From: Bacteroidota bacterium
GTDB taxonomy: Bacteria > Bacteroidota > Bacteroidia > Flavobacteriales_F > PHOS-HE28
Assembly (NCBI GenBank): GCA_014584605.1
Contig: JACTMO010000080.1
Location: 1 to 64,000 of the forward strand
Direction: 5' to 3'
DNA: 64,000 nt
The translations under genes and the position numbers were made by a program. This document shows positions 16,456 through 25,389 of this stretch, piece after piece. The notes under the pieces were generated by a model. That model was not told the DNA's origin and searched no databases. It saw only the letters and a program-made list of their open reading frames with translations. Every line of letters begins with the position of its first letter. Within the stretch, counting starts at the first letter, position 1.

Positions 16456-18204
16456 TCAGGCGGCCGTGGTCCCGGGCACCTGATGCAACGCCACCTCGCG
16501 CAGGCAGGCGAGCACTGCCCCCGGGTGTCCCGCAGCACCGCTGCCCAGTGGGATCGACCGTGCGTCCTCCCGCCGCCACCACAGGCGCTCGCGCGATGCC
16601 TCGTCCGCGCACAGGATGCCAGCGGCGAAGAAGGCCGTGGCCTGCTTGCGCCACCCCAGCGTCTTCTCCGGGCCGGACAACCCGATGGCGACCACCACGG
16701 GCACCGCGCTGTTGAGCACGGCGAACAGGCCCGGCCCATCGGCGTCGGGCACCAGCAGCACATCCGGCCGTACCGTTCGCAGCGCCCGCTTCAGCCTCCA
16801 GCGTTCGCGCAGCGCAAGCGAGAAGGTCCCGGCCCCGACCTGGTGTTCCCGGACCACGGCGTCCATGGCTTCGAGGCCATGGGGGGCGGTGGCGTCGCGG
16901 CGCAGCACCAGCACGGTGAGGGGGCCTCCCGCAGCGGTGGCGTGCCGGTCCAGCTCGGCCCGTACATGGGCCACGTCCCTCCAGGTGGCCCAGCCCAGAT
17001 AGCCCAGGGCGCCCACCATCACCCAGGCCATGAAGACCGCCGGGGTGGGCACTACGAAGTGGAACAGGCTCCCCAGCAGCAGCAGCAGGAAGGCGGTGCT
17101 GAGGTTGATCCCGTTCCGCGGGGTGTGGTAGTAGGCGTCCAGCAGGCTGCGCAGCCCGATGAACAGCCCGAAGGGCAGGGCGCCCAGGAAGGCGATCCGG
17201 CTCATGTCCACATAGGGACCGGCGGTGGCCCCCAGGTACAGCTCCAGGACCGGTCCGGCGGCGACCTCAAAGGCCAGGGTAAGGGCTGCGGAGGCGAGCA
17301 GGGTCATGCGCGAGAGGTGGCCGATGCGTCGGCTCAGCCCGGCATGGTCCCCTGCGGCGAGCTGCGAGGCCGAGGAGGGCAGCAGCACCAGGGACAGGGG
17401 GGCGAAGAGGGCGGCGGTGATGTTGAGCAGCGTGGCCCCGAAGCCCACCTCGCCGCTGGCGGCCAGCCCGTGGGTCCGCGCCACGGCGTACACGGGCACG
17501 GTGAGCAAGGCGCCGAAGGCCAGGTCGCCGGGCACGCGCGGCATGCCGTAACGCAACAGGTCGCCGCGCTCACGCCCCAGGCCGCGGGGCAGCCCCCGGC
17601 CGAACTGGGGGGCGATGCAGGCCGCGGCCACCAGGGTCCAGCCCACGCCGGTGGCCCAGCACACGGACTCCAGGTCGTCGAACAACAGGAAGGCGATCCA
17701 AGGCGCTCCGGCCAGCGCCAGCACCTGTGCGGTGTTCGCGGCGAACAGGCGCCCGCAGCCCCGCAGGTAGGCATAGCCCAGGCCATAGACGCTCACACTG
17801 GCCACCATCAGCGCCAACGGCGGCATCAGGTGGGCCTGGCCGCCCGATCCGAACACGACCCATGCCAGCGGCTCCGGCCAGAGCAGCCCGGCGGCGAAGG
17901 TGAGCAGCGCCAGGGGCAACACCCATCCCAGGGTGGCCGCCAGGTAGCGCCGTTGCTCCTGCTCTCCGCGCCGCATGGCCACGTACCTGGTGATGCCCAC
18001 CGCCGAACCCAGCAGGATGAAGGGGAACGCGAAGGACACGGTGCGCCGCACCACCACGTAAAGATCGAGCTCCTCCCGACCGGCGTCCGCGGCCAGCCGG
18101 TACACCACCAGCGTGCCGAGGAGCACGAGCCCCTCGCCCAGATAGGTGAGCACATGGTCGCGGCCCTGTCCGGTGCGCAGGGAAGCCAGCAGACGGCGGA
18201 GCAT
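16456..18204 (-). CDS. MOP-superfamily flippase with extra C-terminal domain
   Basis: Polytopic membrane protein of 582 residues resembling polysaccharide/lipid flippases (Wzx/MurJ-like). About 12-14 hydrophobic segments lie between residues 15 and 430, with a typical opening LTYLGEGLVLLGTLVVYRLA and ARTHGLAASGEVGFGATLLN in the middle. The last 140 residues are soluble and alternate strands and helices (LTVLVLRRDATAP, VRPDVLLVPDADG, VPVVVAIGLSGPE), like a Rossmann half-domain of a GT4-type glycosyltransferase. That fusion is unusual. Start ATG at 18204, just inside a -7 box at 18211-18218. Confidence 0.72.
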   Translation of the reverse strand: MLRRLLASLRTGQGRDHVLTYLGEGLVLLGTLVVYRLAADAGREELDLYVVVRRTVSFAFPFILLGSAVGITRYVAMRRGEQEQRRYLAATLGWVLPLALLTFAAGLLWPEPLAWVVFGSGGQAHLMPPLALMVASVSVYGLGYAYLRGCGRLFAANTAQVLALAGAPWIAFLLFDDLESVCWATGVGWTLVAAACIAPQFGRGLPRGLGRERGDLLRYGMPRVPGDLAFGALLTVPVYAVARTHGLAASGEVGFGATLLNITAALFAPLSLVLLPSSASQLAAGDHAGLSRRIGHLSRMTLLASAALTLAFEVAAGPVLELYLGATAGPYVDMSRIAFLGALPFGLFIGLRSLLDAYYHTPRNGINLSTAFLLLLLGSLFHFVVPTPAVFMAWVMVGALGYLGWATWRDVAHVRAELDRHATAAGGPLTVLVLRRDATAPHGLEAMDAVVREHQVGAGTFSLALRERWRLKRALRTVRPDVLLVPDADGPGLFAVLNSAVPVVVAIGLSGPEKTLGWRKQATAFFAAGILCADEASRERLWWRREDARSIPLGSGAAGHPGAVLACLREVALHQVPGTTAA

Positions 18205-18210
18205 CGCGGG

Positions 18211-18218
18211 CCAAGATA
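18211..18218 (-). promoter_or_regulatory. -7 box of the flippase gene
   Basis: TATCTTGG on the minus strand, only 6 bases before the ATG at 18204, so the transcript would be leaderless or nearly so. Confidence 0.45.
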
Positions 18219-18303
18219 GGTCCCGCCGAACGCCCGACAGGCCGCTCCTCCCTCCCTGTTCCCGTCCATACCACTGGCCGGGCCGGGGCACAGGGCTCCG
18301 GTC

Positions 18304-18311
18304 TATCTTCG
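18304..18311 (+). promoter_or_regulatory. -7 box of the NfeD-SPFH pair
   Basis: TATCTTCG, a TAnnTTYG variant, 21 bases before the NfeD start codon. Confidence 0.5.
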
Positions 18312-18332
18312 GACCGCAACAGCACCAAGAGC

Positions 18333-18779
18333 ATGGACGGTTTCTTTCAATGGCACTGGTGGGCAGGCTTGGGCCTGCTGCTGCTGATCGCGGAGATATT
18401 CGTGCCCGGGTTCTTCCTTCTTTGTCTGGGTATCGGCTGTGCGGGCGGGAGCATCGCCGCCGCGCTCGGTGCCGGATCATCCGTTCAACTCCTGGCGTTC
18501 TCGGCCGTGACGCTCCTGGCCTTCTTCACCATCCGCCCGGTGCTGATGAAAAAGCTCTGGACCGGTGAGACCGTGCGTACCAATGTGGACGCCCTGATCG
18601 GTCGGCGTGCCCGGGTCACCCAGGATTTCGAGCCCGCGTTGCGCCTGGGCCGGGTGGCCATCGATGGCGACGACTGGCGCGCGGAATGCGTCAGCGATCG
18701 CGCTCTGCGCACCGGCGACCTGGTCGATATCGTTCGCGTGGAAAGCAACACCCTCGTGGTCAAACCCGTGGACCCCTGA
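18333..18779 (+). CDS. NfeD family membrane protein
   Basis: 148-residue NfeD protein: two or three hydrophobic helices (LGLLLLIAEIFVPGFFLLCLGIG; LLAFSAVTLLAFFTI) followed by a small OB-like soluble domain (ALIGRRARVTQDFEPALRLGRVAIDGDDW). NfeD proteins pair with stomatin/SPFH proteins, and here the SPFH gene follows 48 bases downstream. The pair is thought to organise membrane microdomains. Confidence 0.9.
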   Translation: MDGFFQWHWWAGLGLLLLIAEIFVPGFFLLCLGIGCAGGSIAAALGAGSSVQLLAFSAVTLLAFFTIRPVLMKKLWTGETVRTNVDALIGRRARVTQDFEPALRLGRVAIDGDDWRAECVSDRALRTGDLVDIVRVESNTLVVKPVDP

Positions 18780-18827
18780 GCAGCTCCGCACCGCATTCCC
18801 TTTGAACATCCCCCCAACCCCTCACTC

Positions 18828-19826
18828 ATGACCGCCGGAACCATCATCCTCATCCTGCTCGCCCTTCTCGTGGTGTTCATCGTGGCCAAGGGCCTGCGCA
18901 TTGTGCAACAGAGCGAAGCCATGGTGGTGGAGCGCCTGGGGCGCTACCACAAGACCCTCAACGCGGGCATCAACGTCATCATCCCCATCGTGGACAAGCC
19001 CCGGGAGATCGTGTTCCGTTTCACGCGCGACCTGCCCGACGGGAACAAGTTCGTCCAGTTCGTCAAGAAGGAGCGCATCGACCTGCGGGAGACGGTGTAC
19101 GATTTCCCGCGGCAGAACGTGATCACCAAGGACAACGTGATGACCGAGATCAATGCACTGCTGTACTTCCAGGTCATGGACCCGGTGAAGGCCATGTACG
19201 AGATCGAGAACCTGCCGCTGGCCATCGAGAAGCTCACGCAGACCACCCTCCGTAACGTGATCGGCGAGCTCGACCTGGACGAGTGCCTCACCAGCCGCGA
19301 CACCATCAACATGAAGCTTCGCACCATCCTGGATGAGGCCAGCAATAAGTGGGGCGTGAAGGTGAACCGCGTGGAACTGCAGGACATCAACCCGCCGCGC
19401 GACATCCGCGAGGCCATGGAGAAGCAGATGCGCGCCGAACGCGACCGCCGGGCCCAGATCATCGACGCGGAGGGCAGCAAGCGCGCCGCCGTGCTGCAGG
19501 CCGAGGGGATCCAGCAGAGCCAGATCACCACGGCCGAGGGCCAGAAACAGAGCCAGATCCTGGAGGCCGAAGGCGATGCCCAGGCCCGCATCCGCCGCGC
19601 ACAGGGCGAGGCCGAGGCCATCCGCCTGGTGACCGAGTCCATCAAGGGGGCCAAGGCCGACCCCACCAACTACCTCATCGCCATGAAGTACCTGGAGACG
19701 CTGAAGGAGATGACCAGCGGCCAGAACAACAAGGTGATCTACATGCCCTACGAGGCCACAGGCGTGCTCAGCAGCGTGGGCGGCATCAAGGACATGCTTG
19801 AAGCCAACAGGACGCTGAACGGTTGA
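18828..19826 (+). CDS. SPFH/stomatin family protein (QmcA-like)
   Basis: 332-residue membrane-anchored scaffold: N-terminal helix [18 protein letters not shown], then the SPFH domain ([37 protein letters not shown]), then a charged Ala/Glu/Gln-rich coiled coil from about 185 ([20 protein letters not shown]). Such proteins oligomerise at the membrane and affect protease and lipid organisation. Coupled to NfeD upstream; a terminator follows at 19840-19871. Confidence 0.92.
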   Translation: MTAGTIILILLALLVVFIVAKGLRIVQQSEAMVVERLGRYHKTLNAGINVIIPIVDKPREIVFRFTRDLPDGNKFVQFVKKERIDLRETVYDFPRQNVITKDNVMTEINALLYFQVMDPVKAMYEIENLPLAIEKLTQTTLRNVIGELDLDECLTSRDTINMKLRTILDEASNKWGVKVNRVELQDINPPRDIREAMEKQMRAERDRRAQIIDAEGSKRAAVLQAEGIQQSQITTAEGQKQSQILEAEGDAQARIRRAQGEAEAIRLVTESIKGAKADPTNYLIAMKYLETLKEMTSGQNNKVIYMPYEATGVLSSVGGIKDMLEANRTLNG

Positions 19827-19839
19827 CGGACCTGTACGC

Positions 19840-19871
19840 AAGGCCCGGTCCTCTTCGGATGGCCGGGCCTT
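19840..19871 (+). terminator. Terminator after the SPFH gene
   Basis: Perfect 9-bp stem AAGGCCCGG / CCGGGCCTT with a 14-base loop, followed by GTGCTTTCT. Confidence 0.65.
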
Positions 19872-19914
19872 GTGCTTTCTGGTGCTGGGTGGAACCCCAT
19901 TGCCCGGATCCGCG

Positions 19915-19922
19915 TATCTTTG
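19915..19922 (+). promoter_or_regulatory. -7 box of the helicase gene
   Basis: TATCTTTG, a perfect TAnnTTTG match. The helicase ATG lies 212 bases downstream, so the mRNA should carry a leader of roughly 200 bases (19928-20134) in which no gene was found. This and the terminator at 19840-19871 account for the 308-base gap. Confidence 0.6.
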
Positions 19923-20134
19923 CCCGCGTTCACCGCAAGGTGGACCTGCCCCGAGCGCCCAGCTCTCCGTGTTGGCCAAGGCCAACGTCCGAATTGACCA
20001 GGCGCCATCTCCCAGCGGATCATTGGACGCCGGACCGGATCGAAGGGGTGATCACAACACCTGAACAAGGTGTGTCCAGGTGCAATGGCCTGCGCACACG
20101 CAACCAACCCGAACGCCCGGGCAATGGCGGAACC

Positions 20135-21772
20135 ATGGAACGCAAGACGTTCAACGACCTCGGGCTCATCGAGCCCATCCTCAAGGCCCTCGGTGAAGAA
20201 GGCTACACGGACCCCACCCCCATCCAGGCGCAGGCCATCCCGCACCTGATCAAGGGCCGTGACCTGCTGGGCTGCGCCCAGACCGGCACGGGCAAGACCG
20301 CCGCCTTCGCCATCCCCATCCTGCAGGAGCTGCACGAGCACGGCATCGGGGCCGCCGGTGGTCGGCGCCCCATCAAGGTGCTCATCCTCACCCCCACCCG
20401 CGAGCTGGCCATCCAGATCGGCGAGAGCTTCGCCGCCTACGGCCGCCATCTGAAGCAGAAGCACACCGTGATCTTCGGCGGTGTGGGCCAGAAGCCGCAG
20501 ACCGACGCGTTGCAACGCGGAGCGGACATCGTGGTCGCCACGCCGGGCCGCCTGCTCGACCTCATGGGCCAGGGCTACGTGCACCTGAACGACCTGGACA
20601 TCTTCGTGCTGGACGAGGCCGACCGCATGCTGGACATGGGCTTCATCCACGACGTGAAGAAGGTGATCGCCAAACTGCCGCAGAAACGCCAGACGCTCTT
20701 CTTCAGCGCGACCATGCCGCCGGAGATCGCCCGGCTCGCGCACAGCATCCTCACCGACCCTGTGAAGGTGGAAGTGGCGCCGGTGAGCAGTACCGCCGAC
20801 ACCATCGACCAGCGCATGTTCTTCGTGGACCGCACGGACAAGAACAAGCTGCTGCTGCACCTGCTTGAAGGCCCCGCGATCCGTGAGGCCCTGATCTTCA
20901 CCCGCACCAAGCACGGCGCCAACAAGGTGGCCAAGGTGCTGACGCAGGGAGGCTTCGCGGCCGAGGCCATCCATGGCAACAAGAGCCAGACGGCCCGCCA
21001 GAACGCGCTGAAGAACTTCAAGGAGGGCCGGTTGCGGGCCCTGGTGGCCACTGACATCGCGGCGCGGGGCATCGACATCGATGGCCTAACCCATGTGATC
21101 AACTTCGACCTGCCCAACGTGCCGGAGACCTATGTGCACCGCATCGGCCGCACGGGCCGCGCCGGGGCTTCGGGGAAGGCGTTGAGCTTTTGCGACCACG
21201 AGGAGAAGGCCTACCTCAAGGATATCCTGAAGCTCATCAAACGTGAGATCCCCACGGAGAACGAACATCCGTACGTGATGGTGGGCGGGCCGAAGAAGGC
21301 CGAGCCCGAATTGCGCGAACCGCGTCAGCCCCGTGGCCCGGGCCGTGGAGCGCGCACCCAGCGCGAAGGCCAGCGGAATGAAGGCCGTTCCCAAGGCCAG
21401 CGCCGCGATGAGCGGAAACCTGCGGTCCAACAGCACGGTCGCAGGCCGCAGGAGGCCCGCAGCGGCGACCGGCCGCGTCGCGAGGAGCGTCCGCGCCAGG
21501 AAGGCCAGCACCGCAACGACGGTCGCCCGCAGCAACAAGGCCCGCGTGGGCCGAAGCCACAGCACAACGGCCAGCGTGGCGAGCGCTCCCCGCAGCAGCG
21601 CCATCGCAACGACCGCCCGGACCGACAGCAGGGCGAGCGTACGCAGCCGCACGCACGTCCGGACTACGACAAGCTGACCCGCGAACTCTTCGCCGAGGAG
21701 GAACGCAAGGAGCAGCGCCATAAATCCGGGGAGGAAAAGAAGGGCGGCATCCTGCGCTGGTTCAAACGCTGA
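20135..21772 (+). CDS. DEAD-box RNA helicase (RhlE-like)
   Basis: ATP-dependent RNA helicase of 545 residues. All motifs are visible: Q motif (FNDLGLIEP...[10 protein letters not shown]), Walker [41 protein letters not shown] and [10 protein letters not shown]. After about residue 385 comes a low-complexity tail of about 150 residues rich in Arg, Gln, Gly and Asn ([14 protein letters not shown]), probably RNA-binding. RhlE-like enzymes act in ribosome assembly and cold response. The ATG at 20135 starts directly at the Q-motif region; the open frame upstream is leader. Confidence 0.92.
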   Translation: MERKTFNDLGLIEPILKALGEEGYTDPTPIQAQAIPHLIKGRDLLGCAQTGTGKTAAFAIPILQELHEHGIGAAGGRRPIKVLILTPTRELAIQIGESFAAYGRHLKQKHTVIFGGVGQKPQTDALQRGADIVVATPGRLLDLMGQGYVHLNDLDIFVLDEADRMLDMGFIHDVKKVIAKLPQKRQTLFFSATMPPEIARLAHSILTDPVKVEVAPVSSTADTIDQRMFFVDRTDKNKLLLHLLEGPAIREALIFTRTKHGANKVAKVLTQGGFAAEAIHGNKSQTARQNALKNFKEGRLRALVATDIAARGIDIDGLTHVINFDLPNVPETYVHRIGRTGRAGASGKALSFCDHEEKAYLKDILKLIKREIPTENEHPYVMVGGPKKAEPELREPRQPRGPGRGARTQREGQRNEGRSQGQRRDERKPAVQQHGRRPQEARSGDRPRREERPRQEGQHRNDGRPQQQGPRGPKPQHNGQRGERSPQQRHRNDRPDRQQGERTQPHARPDYDKLTRELFAEEERKEQRHKSGEEKKGGILRWFKR

Positions 21773-21787
21773 TCACACCCTTGCGTC

Positions 21788-21824
21788 AACGTCGAAGCCG
21801 GGCCAAAGGCCCGGCTTCGACGTT
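21788..21824. terminator. Bidirectional terminator between convergent genes
   Basis: A perfect 17-bp stem (AACGTCGAAGCCGGGCC and its complement) with a 3-base AAA loop, between the converging helicase and desaturase genes. It could serve both. Confidence 0.7.
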
Positions 21825-21839
21825 AGGCCCCGCTCCGGA

Positions 21840-22811
21840 TCAGGGCGTGGTGCTTATCGGGGGTGGTGGCTGCGCCTTGAGCTCGGCCTGCAGCTGCCGG
21901 CTCGTCTTGCTGCTTCCGTCGTGGCTCCATCCGGGAGGACCGAAGATGTACAGCAGCTTCGCCTTCAAGGTGGGCGCCCGTTTCACGTCCTTCCAGATCT
22001 CCTGGAACTCGAAGACGTTGTGCACGAGCGGGTTGTAGGTCTCCGGGTTGTGGCTGATGCCGTAGCGCGGTTCCAAGCCCTTGATGGGCTCCTGCCAGGT
22101 GCCGTACAGCCGGTCCCAGATCACCAGGATGCCGCCATGGTTGCGGTCCAGATACTCGGTGTTGCTGCTGTGGTGCACCACATGCACCCAAGGCGTGTTG
22201 AACACCTTGCCGAACCAACCCAGCGAGGGCACCAGCTGGGTGTGCAGGAAGAACTGGTAGAACGAGTTCGCGATGAGGCAGGTGGCGATCATGATGGGCT
22301 CGAAGCCCACCAGCGGCATCCACATCCAATAGATCGGTTTGAAGAACTCGATGAACCAGCCGTTGCGCACGCTCACCGTCAGGTTGAACATCTTGCCCGA
22401 GTGGTGCGGCAGGTGCGCGGCCCATAGGAAACGGATGTTGTGCGCCAGCCGATGGTGCCAGTAGAAGTTGTGGTCGTCGAACAGCAGGCAGATCACCCAG
22501 ATGTACCAGGCAAAGCCCAGCGTGTCGTAGTCCAGGTGCTCCATGCGGAAGGGCTTGGACCACTCGAACAGGAACAGCATGATGCTGATCTCGAAGACGT
22601 TGGCGATCAGCTTGATCACCGTGGCTCCCAGGCCCATGACCACCCCGGACCAGCTCTCCTTGAGGTCGAACAGGTGGCGGGCCGCACGGTACTCCACGAT
22701 CATCAGCAGGATGAACAGCGGATAGATGTACTTGGCCCCCACGCCCTCGATGGGCAGCTCGGGCAGCTGGCGCTTCATGTCCAGCCAGGCCTCGATCAGG
22801 TTGAATTCCAT
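21840..22811 (-). CDS. Sterol desaturase / fatty acid hydroxylase family protein
   Basis: Integral membrane di-iron oxygenase family, 323 residues. His clusters that would bind iron are present: DDHNFYWHHRLAH, HLPHHSGK and HVVHHSSNTEY, flanked by three or four hydrophobic segments. Substrates in Bacteroidota are poorly known; hydroxylation of a sphingolipid or fatty acid is a reasonable guess, given the serine palmitoyltransferase-like gene at 5.5 kb, but is only inference. The C-terminal 40 residues are Gln/Lys/Pro-rich and divergent. Confidence 0.88.
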   Translation of the reverse strand: MEFNLIEAWLDMKRQLPELPIEGVGAKYIYPLFILLMIVEYRAARHLFDLKESWSGVVMGLGATVIKLIANVFEISIMLFLFEWSKPFRMEHLDYDTLGFAWYIWVICLLFDDHNFYWHHRLAHNIRFLWAAHLPHHSGKMFNLTVSVRNGWFIEFFKPIYWMWMPLVGFEPIMIATCLIANSFYQFFLHTQLVPSLGWFGKVFNTPWVHVVHHSSNTEYLDRNHGGILVIWDRLYGTWQEPIKGLEPRYGISHNPETYNPLVHNVFEFQEIWKDVKRAPTLKAKLLYIFGPPGWSHDGSSKTSRQLQAELKAQPPPPISTTP

Positions 22812-22916
22812 CTTGTGCGGTCCGGGTTAGGGTTCCTGCCAAAGCTAACCGACCATCCCACCCCGGCAAGGAACATCGGTCAGGCCCGGGCCCGGCCCCG
22901 GGCCCATCTTTGTCCC

Positions 22917-24233
22917 ATGCGTTCGATCTTCCTCGCGCTTGCCGTGGTCTTCGGCCTTCGGGCCCTGACCCAGCCTGTGATCAACGGGCCCATGCCCGGC
23001 CACAGCGACCTGTTGGAGGCCACCATCTGGATGCAGTGCCGGCGCCCGTGCAAGGCACAACTGGAGTACTGGCCCCTCGAGCGCCCGGACAGCCTGCTGC
23101 GGACCGCCGAGCTCACCAGCGACCCGCTCCGTGCCCACGCCCTGGAGTTCCGCATGGACCAGGTGCGGCCCGGCCATACGTACGGCTATCGCGTGCTGGT
23201 GGACGGTGCGGTGGTGGATGCCGGGGACGACCTGCGCTTCCGCACCCAGCCGCTGTGGAAGTGGCGCAGCGATCCGCCCGCCTTCACCCTGGCGGTGGGT
23301 AGTTGTGCCTACCTCAACGAGCCGGCTTACGACCGGCCGGGCCGCTCGTACGGCGATGGGTATTCGGTGTTCAACGCCATCGCCGACCTGCACCCCGACC
23401 TCATGCTCTGGCTCGGCGACAACGTGTACCTGCGTGAACCGGATTGGGGTTCGTGGACCGGCTATCTGCATCGCTACACCCATGCACGCAGCGAACCCGC
23501 CCTGCAACGCCTGTTGCGCACCACCCATCACTACGCCATCTGGGACGATCACGATTTCGGCCCCAACGATGCGGATGGCAGTTTCGTGAACGCGGGCCTG
23601 GCGCGGCAGGCGTTCGACCTGTTCTGGGCCAACCCGGGCCTCGGTGTTCCGGGTGCCTTGCAGGGCATCACCACGGCCTTCAGCCATGCCGACGCCGACT
23701 TCTTCCTCCTGGACGACCGCACCTATCGCGTACCGCCGGACCTGGTCACCGACAGCGCCACCTTGCTGGGGCGTGGACAGCTGGACTGGTTGGTCCGGGC
23801 CCTCAAGTACAGCGATGCCACGTTCAAGTTCGTGGCCGTGGGTGTACAGGTGCTCAGCACGGCCGCCGATTTCGAGAACTACGCCACCGTGGCCGCCGAA
23901 CGCAAGGAGCTGCTGGAGCGGATCGACCGGGAGGGCATCACCGGCGTGGTCTTCCTCACCGGCGACCGCCACTTCACGGAGCTCAGCCGCCTGGACCTGC
24001 CCGATGGGCGATGGGTGCTGGACCTCACCGCATCGCCGCTCACCTCCGGCACCTACGGCCCGAAGTCGCCCAACACCCTCCAGGTGGACGGCACCCTGCT
24101 GCGCGAGCGCGGCTTCTGCACCCTCTCGGTGGATGGTCCCAAGGGCGCGCGTGTGCTGACGATCCGGGCCTTTGACGCCCGGGGGGGCGAGCGGTGGGTC
24201 CGTGCATTCCCCCAGCCGGTGCCGAAGCGATAG
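22917..24233 (+). CDS. PhoD-like metallophosphatase
   Basis: Exported phosphodiesterase/phosphatase of the PhoD family (438 residues). An N-terminal signal (MRSIFLALAVVFGLRALTQ) is followed by a fibronectin-like N domain to about 115 and the metallophosphatase domain with VGSCAY, LMLWLGDNVYL, YAIWDDHDFG and FLTGDRHFTE. These carry the Asp, Asn and His ligands of the metal centre. The ATG at 22917 follows a CATCTTTG -7-like box at 22906-22913. It converges on the nitroreductase gene with one base between the stop codons. Confidence 0.88.
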   Translation: MRSIFLALAVVFGLRALTQPVINGPMPGHSDLLEATIWMQCRRPCKAQLEYWPLERPDSLLRTAELTSDPLRAHALEFRMDQVRPGHTYGYRVLVDGAVVDAGDDLRFRTQPLWKWRSDPPAFTLAVGSCAYLNEPAYDRPGRSYGDGYSVFNAIADLHPDLMLWLGDNVYLREPDWGSWTGYLHRYTHARSEPALQRLLRTTHHYAIWDDHDFGPNDADGSFVNAGLARQAFDLFWANPGLGVPGALQGITTAFSHADADFFLLDDRTYRVPPDLVTDSATLLGRGQLDWLVRALKYSDATFKFVAVGVQVLSTAADFENYATVAAERKELLERIDREGITGVVFLTGDRHFTELSRLDLPDGRWVLDLTASPLTSGTYGPKSPNTLQVDGTLLRERGFCTLSVDGPKGARVLTIRAFDARGGERWVRAFPQPVPKR

Positions 24234-24234
24234 T

Positions 24235-24813
24235 TCAAGGGGTGAAACGGCCGTAGTGGACGAGCTCCGACAGGGGCTTCCGCAGCGACCGCGTCCGTTC
24301 CCGTTCCCGAAGATGCTCCGGCAGTCCGTCCGCATCACCGGGCCATCCCAGCACGAGCACGGTGACCAGGTCGTACACGTCCGGTATGGCGAAGGCCGCA
24401 CGGACCTTGTCGGGGCTGAACCCGCCCAGCTGGTGCATGCCCAGGCCCAGGGCGGTGGCCTGAACGCCCAGCTGGCCCACGGCCAGGCCCAGGTCGTGCC
24501 GGGCATGATGGTTCTCGGCCCCCAGCTTGTGCAGGATGCGGTGGACCAGGGCCAGCATCAACACCGGGGCCTTATCCGCCCACAGCCTGTTGCTGGGGTT
24601 GAGGCCGTCCAACAGGGCGGCATGGCCCTCTGCGCCACGGCGGGTCACCAGGAATCGCCAGGGCTGCTCGTTCATGCTGCTCGGTGCCCATCGCGCGGCC
24701 TCCAGCACCAGCGCCAGCTCGGCATCCGTCACGTCCCGGTCGCTGAAGGCCCGTGGGCTGTACCGACCACCGATGGCCGGCAGCAGGTCGAGGGTCGAAC
24801 GGGACCGGTTCAT
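24235..24813 (-). CDS. Nitroreductase family protein
   Basis: FMN-dependent NAD(P)H oxidoreductase fold, 192 residues. The RYSPRAFSDRDV opening holds the Arg cluster that binds FMN phosphate; WAPSSMNEQPWRFLV and GLGMHQLGGF, later GWPGD, are typical. The physiological substrate is unknown. It follows a MarR regulator by 40 bases on the same strand, suggesting a regulated redox-stress unit. Confidence 0.88.
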   Translation of the reverse strand: MNRSRSTLDLLPAIGGRYSPRAFSDRDVTDAELALVLEAARWAPSSMNEQPWRFLVTRRGAEGHAALLDGLNPSNRLWADKAPVLMLALVHRILHKLGAENHHARHDLGLAVGQLGVQATALGLGMHQLGGFSPDKVRAAFAIPDVYDLVTVLVLGWPGDADGLPEHLRERERTRSLRKPLSELVHYGRFTP

Positions 24814-24853
24814 GCGGTGGTACGATGCGCGTTGAGGCGAATGTTCACAGCGC

Positions 24854-25303
24854 TCATCCGCGCAGCCCGTCGAGGATCCGGTTCAAGGTGCGCGCATCCT
24901 CTGCGGTGATCCCGGCGAGCTGTCCGGCCACCACCGGGCGCATTTCCCGCTCCACCTCCTCCAGCAGGGCGAGCCCCTTGGAAGTGATGCTGACGTACAC
25001 CACGCGCCGGTCCCGGTCGCAACGCTCACGGCTCACCAGCTTCTTCTGGATCAACTTGTCGGTGAGCCGCGTGGCGTTGGGTGCGCGATCCAGCATCCGC
25101 TCCTTCACCTGGTGCATGCACAACCGACCCTGGGCCCCGCGCAGGATGCGCAGGATGTTGTACTGCTGCGGGCTCAGGTCATGGGCGGCGAGCAGCGGTG
25201 CGTGTCCGCCTTTGAACCAGTTCGCGGTGAACAGTACGTTCAACAGGGCTTTCTGCTGCTCGCTCTCGAACCGGCTTTTCAATTCCTCATCCAGGGAAGG
25301 CAT
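24854..25303 (-). CDS. MarR family transcriptional regulator
   Basis: 149-residue winged-helix repressor: N-terminal dimerisation helix, helix-turn-helix LSPQQYNILRILRGAQGRLC and the wing DRDRRVVYVSITSKGLALL (the conserved D-x-R-D-R-R-V pattern). It precedes the nitroreductase gene and probably controls both. Its own -7 box is TAATTTTG at 25308-25315, next to its ATG. Confidence 0.92.
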   Translation of the reverse strand: MPSLDEELKSRFESEQQKALLNVLFTANWFKGGHAPLLAAHDLSPQQYNILRILRGAQGRLCMHQVKERMLDRAPNATRLTDKLIQKKLVSRERCDRDRRVVYVSITSKGLALLEEVEREMRPVVAGQLAGITAEDARTLNRILDGLRG

Positions 25304-25307
25304 ACGG

Positions 25308-25315
25308 CAAAATTA
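25308..25315 (-). promoter_or_regulatory. -7 box of marR-nitroreductase
   Basis: TAATTTTG on the minus strand, a perfect TAnnTTTG match, 4 bases upstream of the MarR start codon; the transcript would be near-leaderless. Confidence 0.5.
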
Positions 25316-25364
25316 ACCTGGGTGATCTGTTCCATGGAAGATCATGCCTGCTCTCGTCATGGCC

Positions 25365-25372
25365 TACCTTTG
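25365..25372 (+). promoter_or_regulatory. -7 box of the lipoprotein methyltransferase-fold gene
   Basis: TACCTTTG, a perfect TAnnTTTG match, 17 bases before the ATG at 25390. Confidence 0.6.
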
Positions 25373-25389
25373 CGCAGCCTTACCCACCC

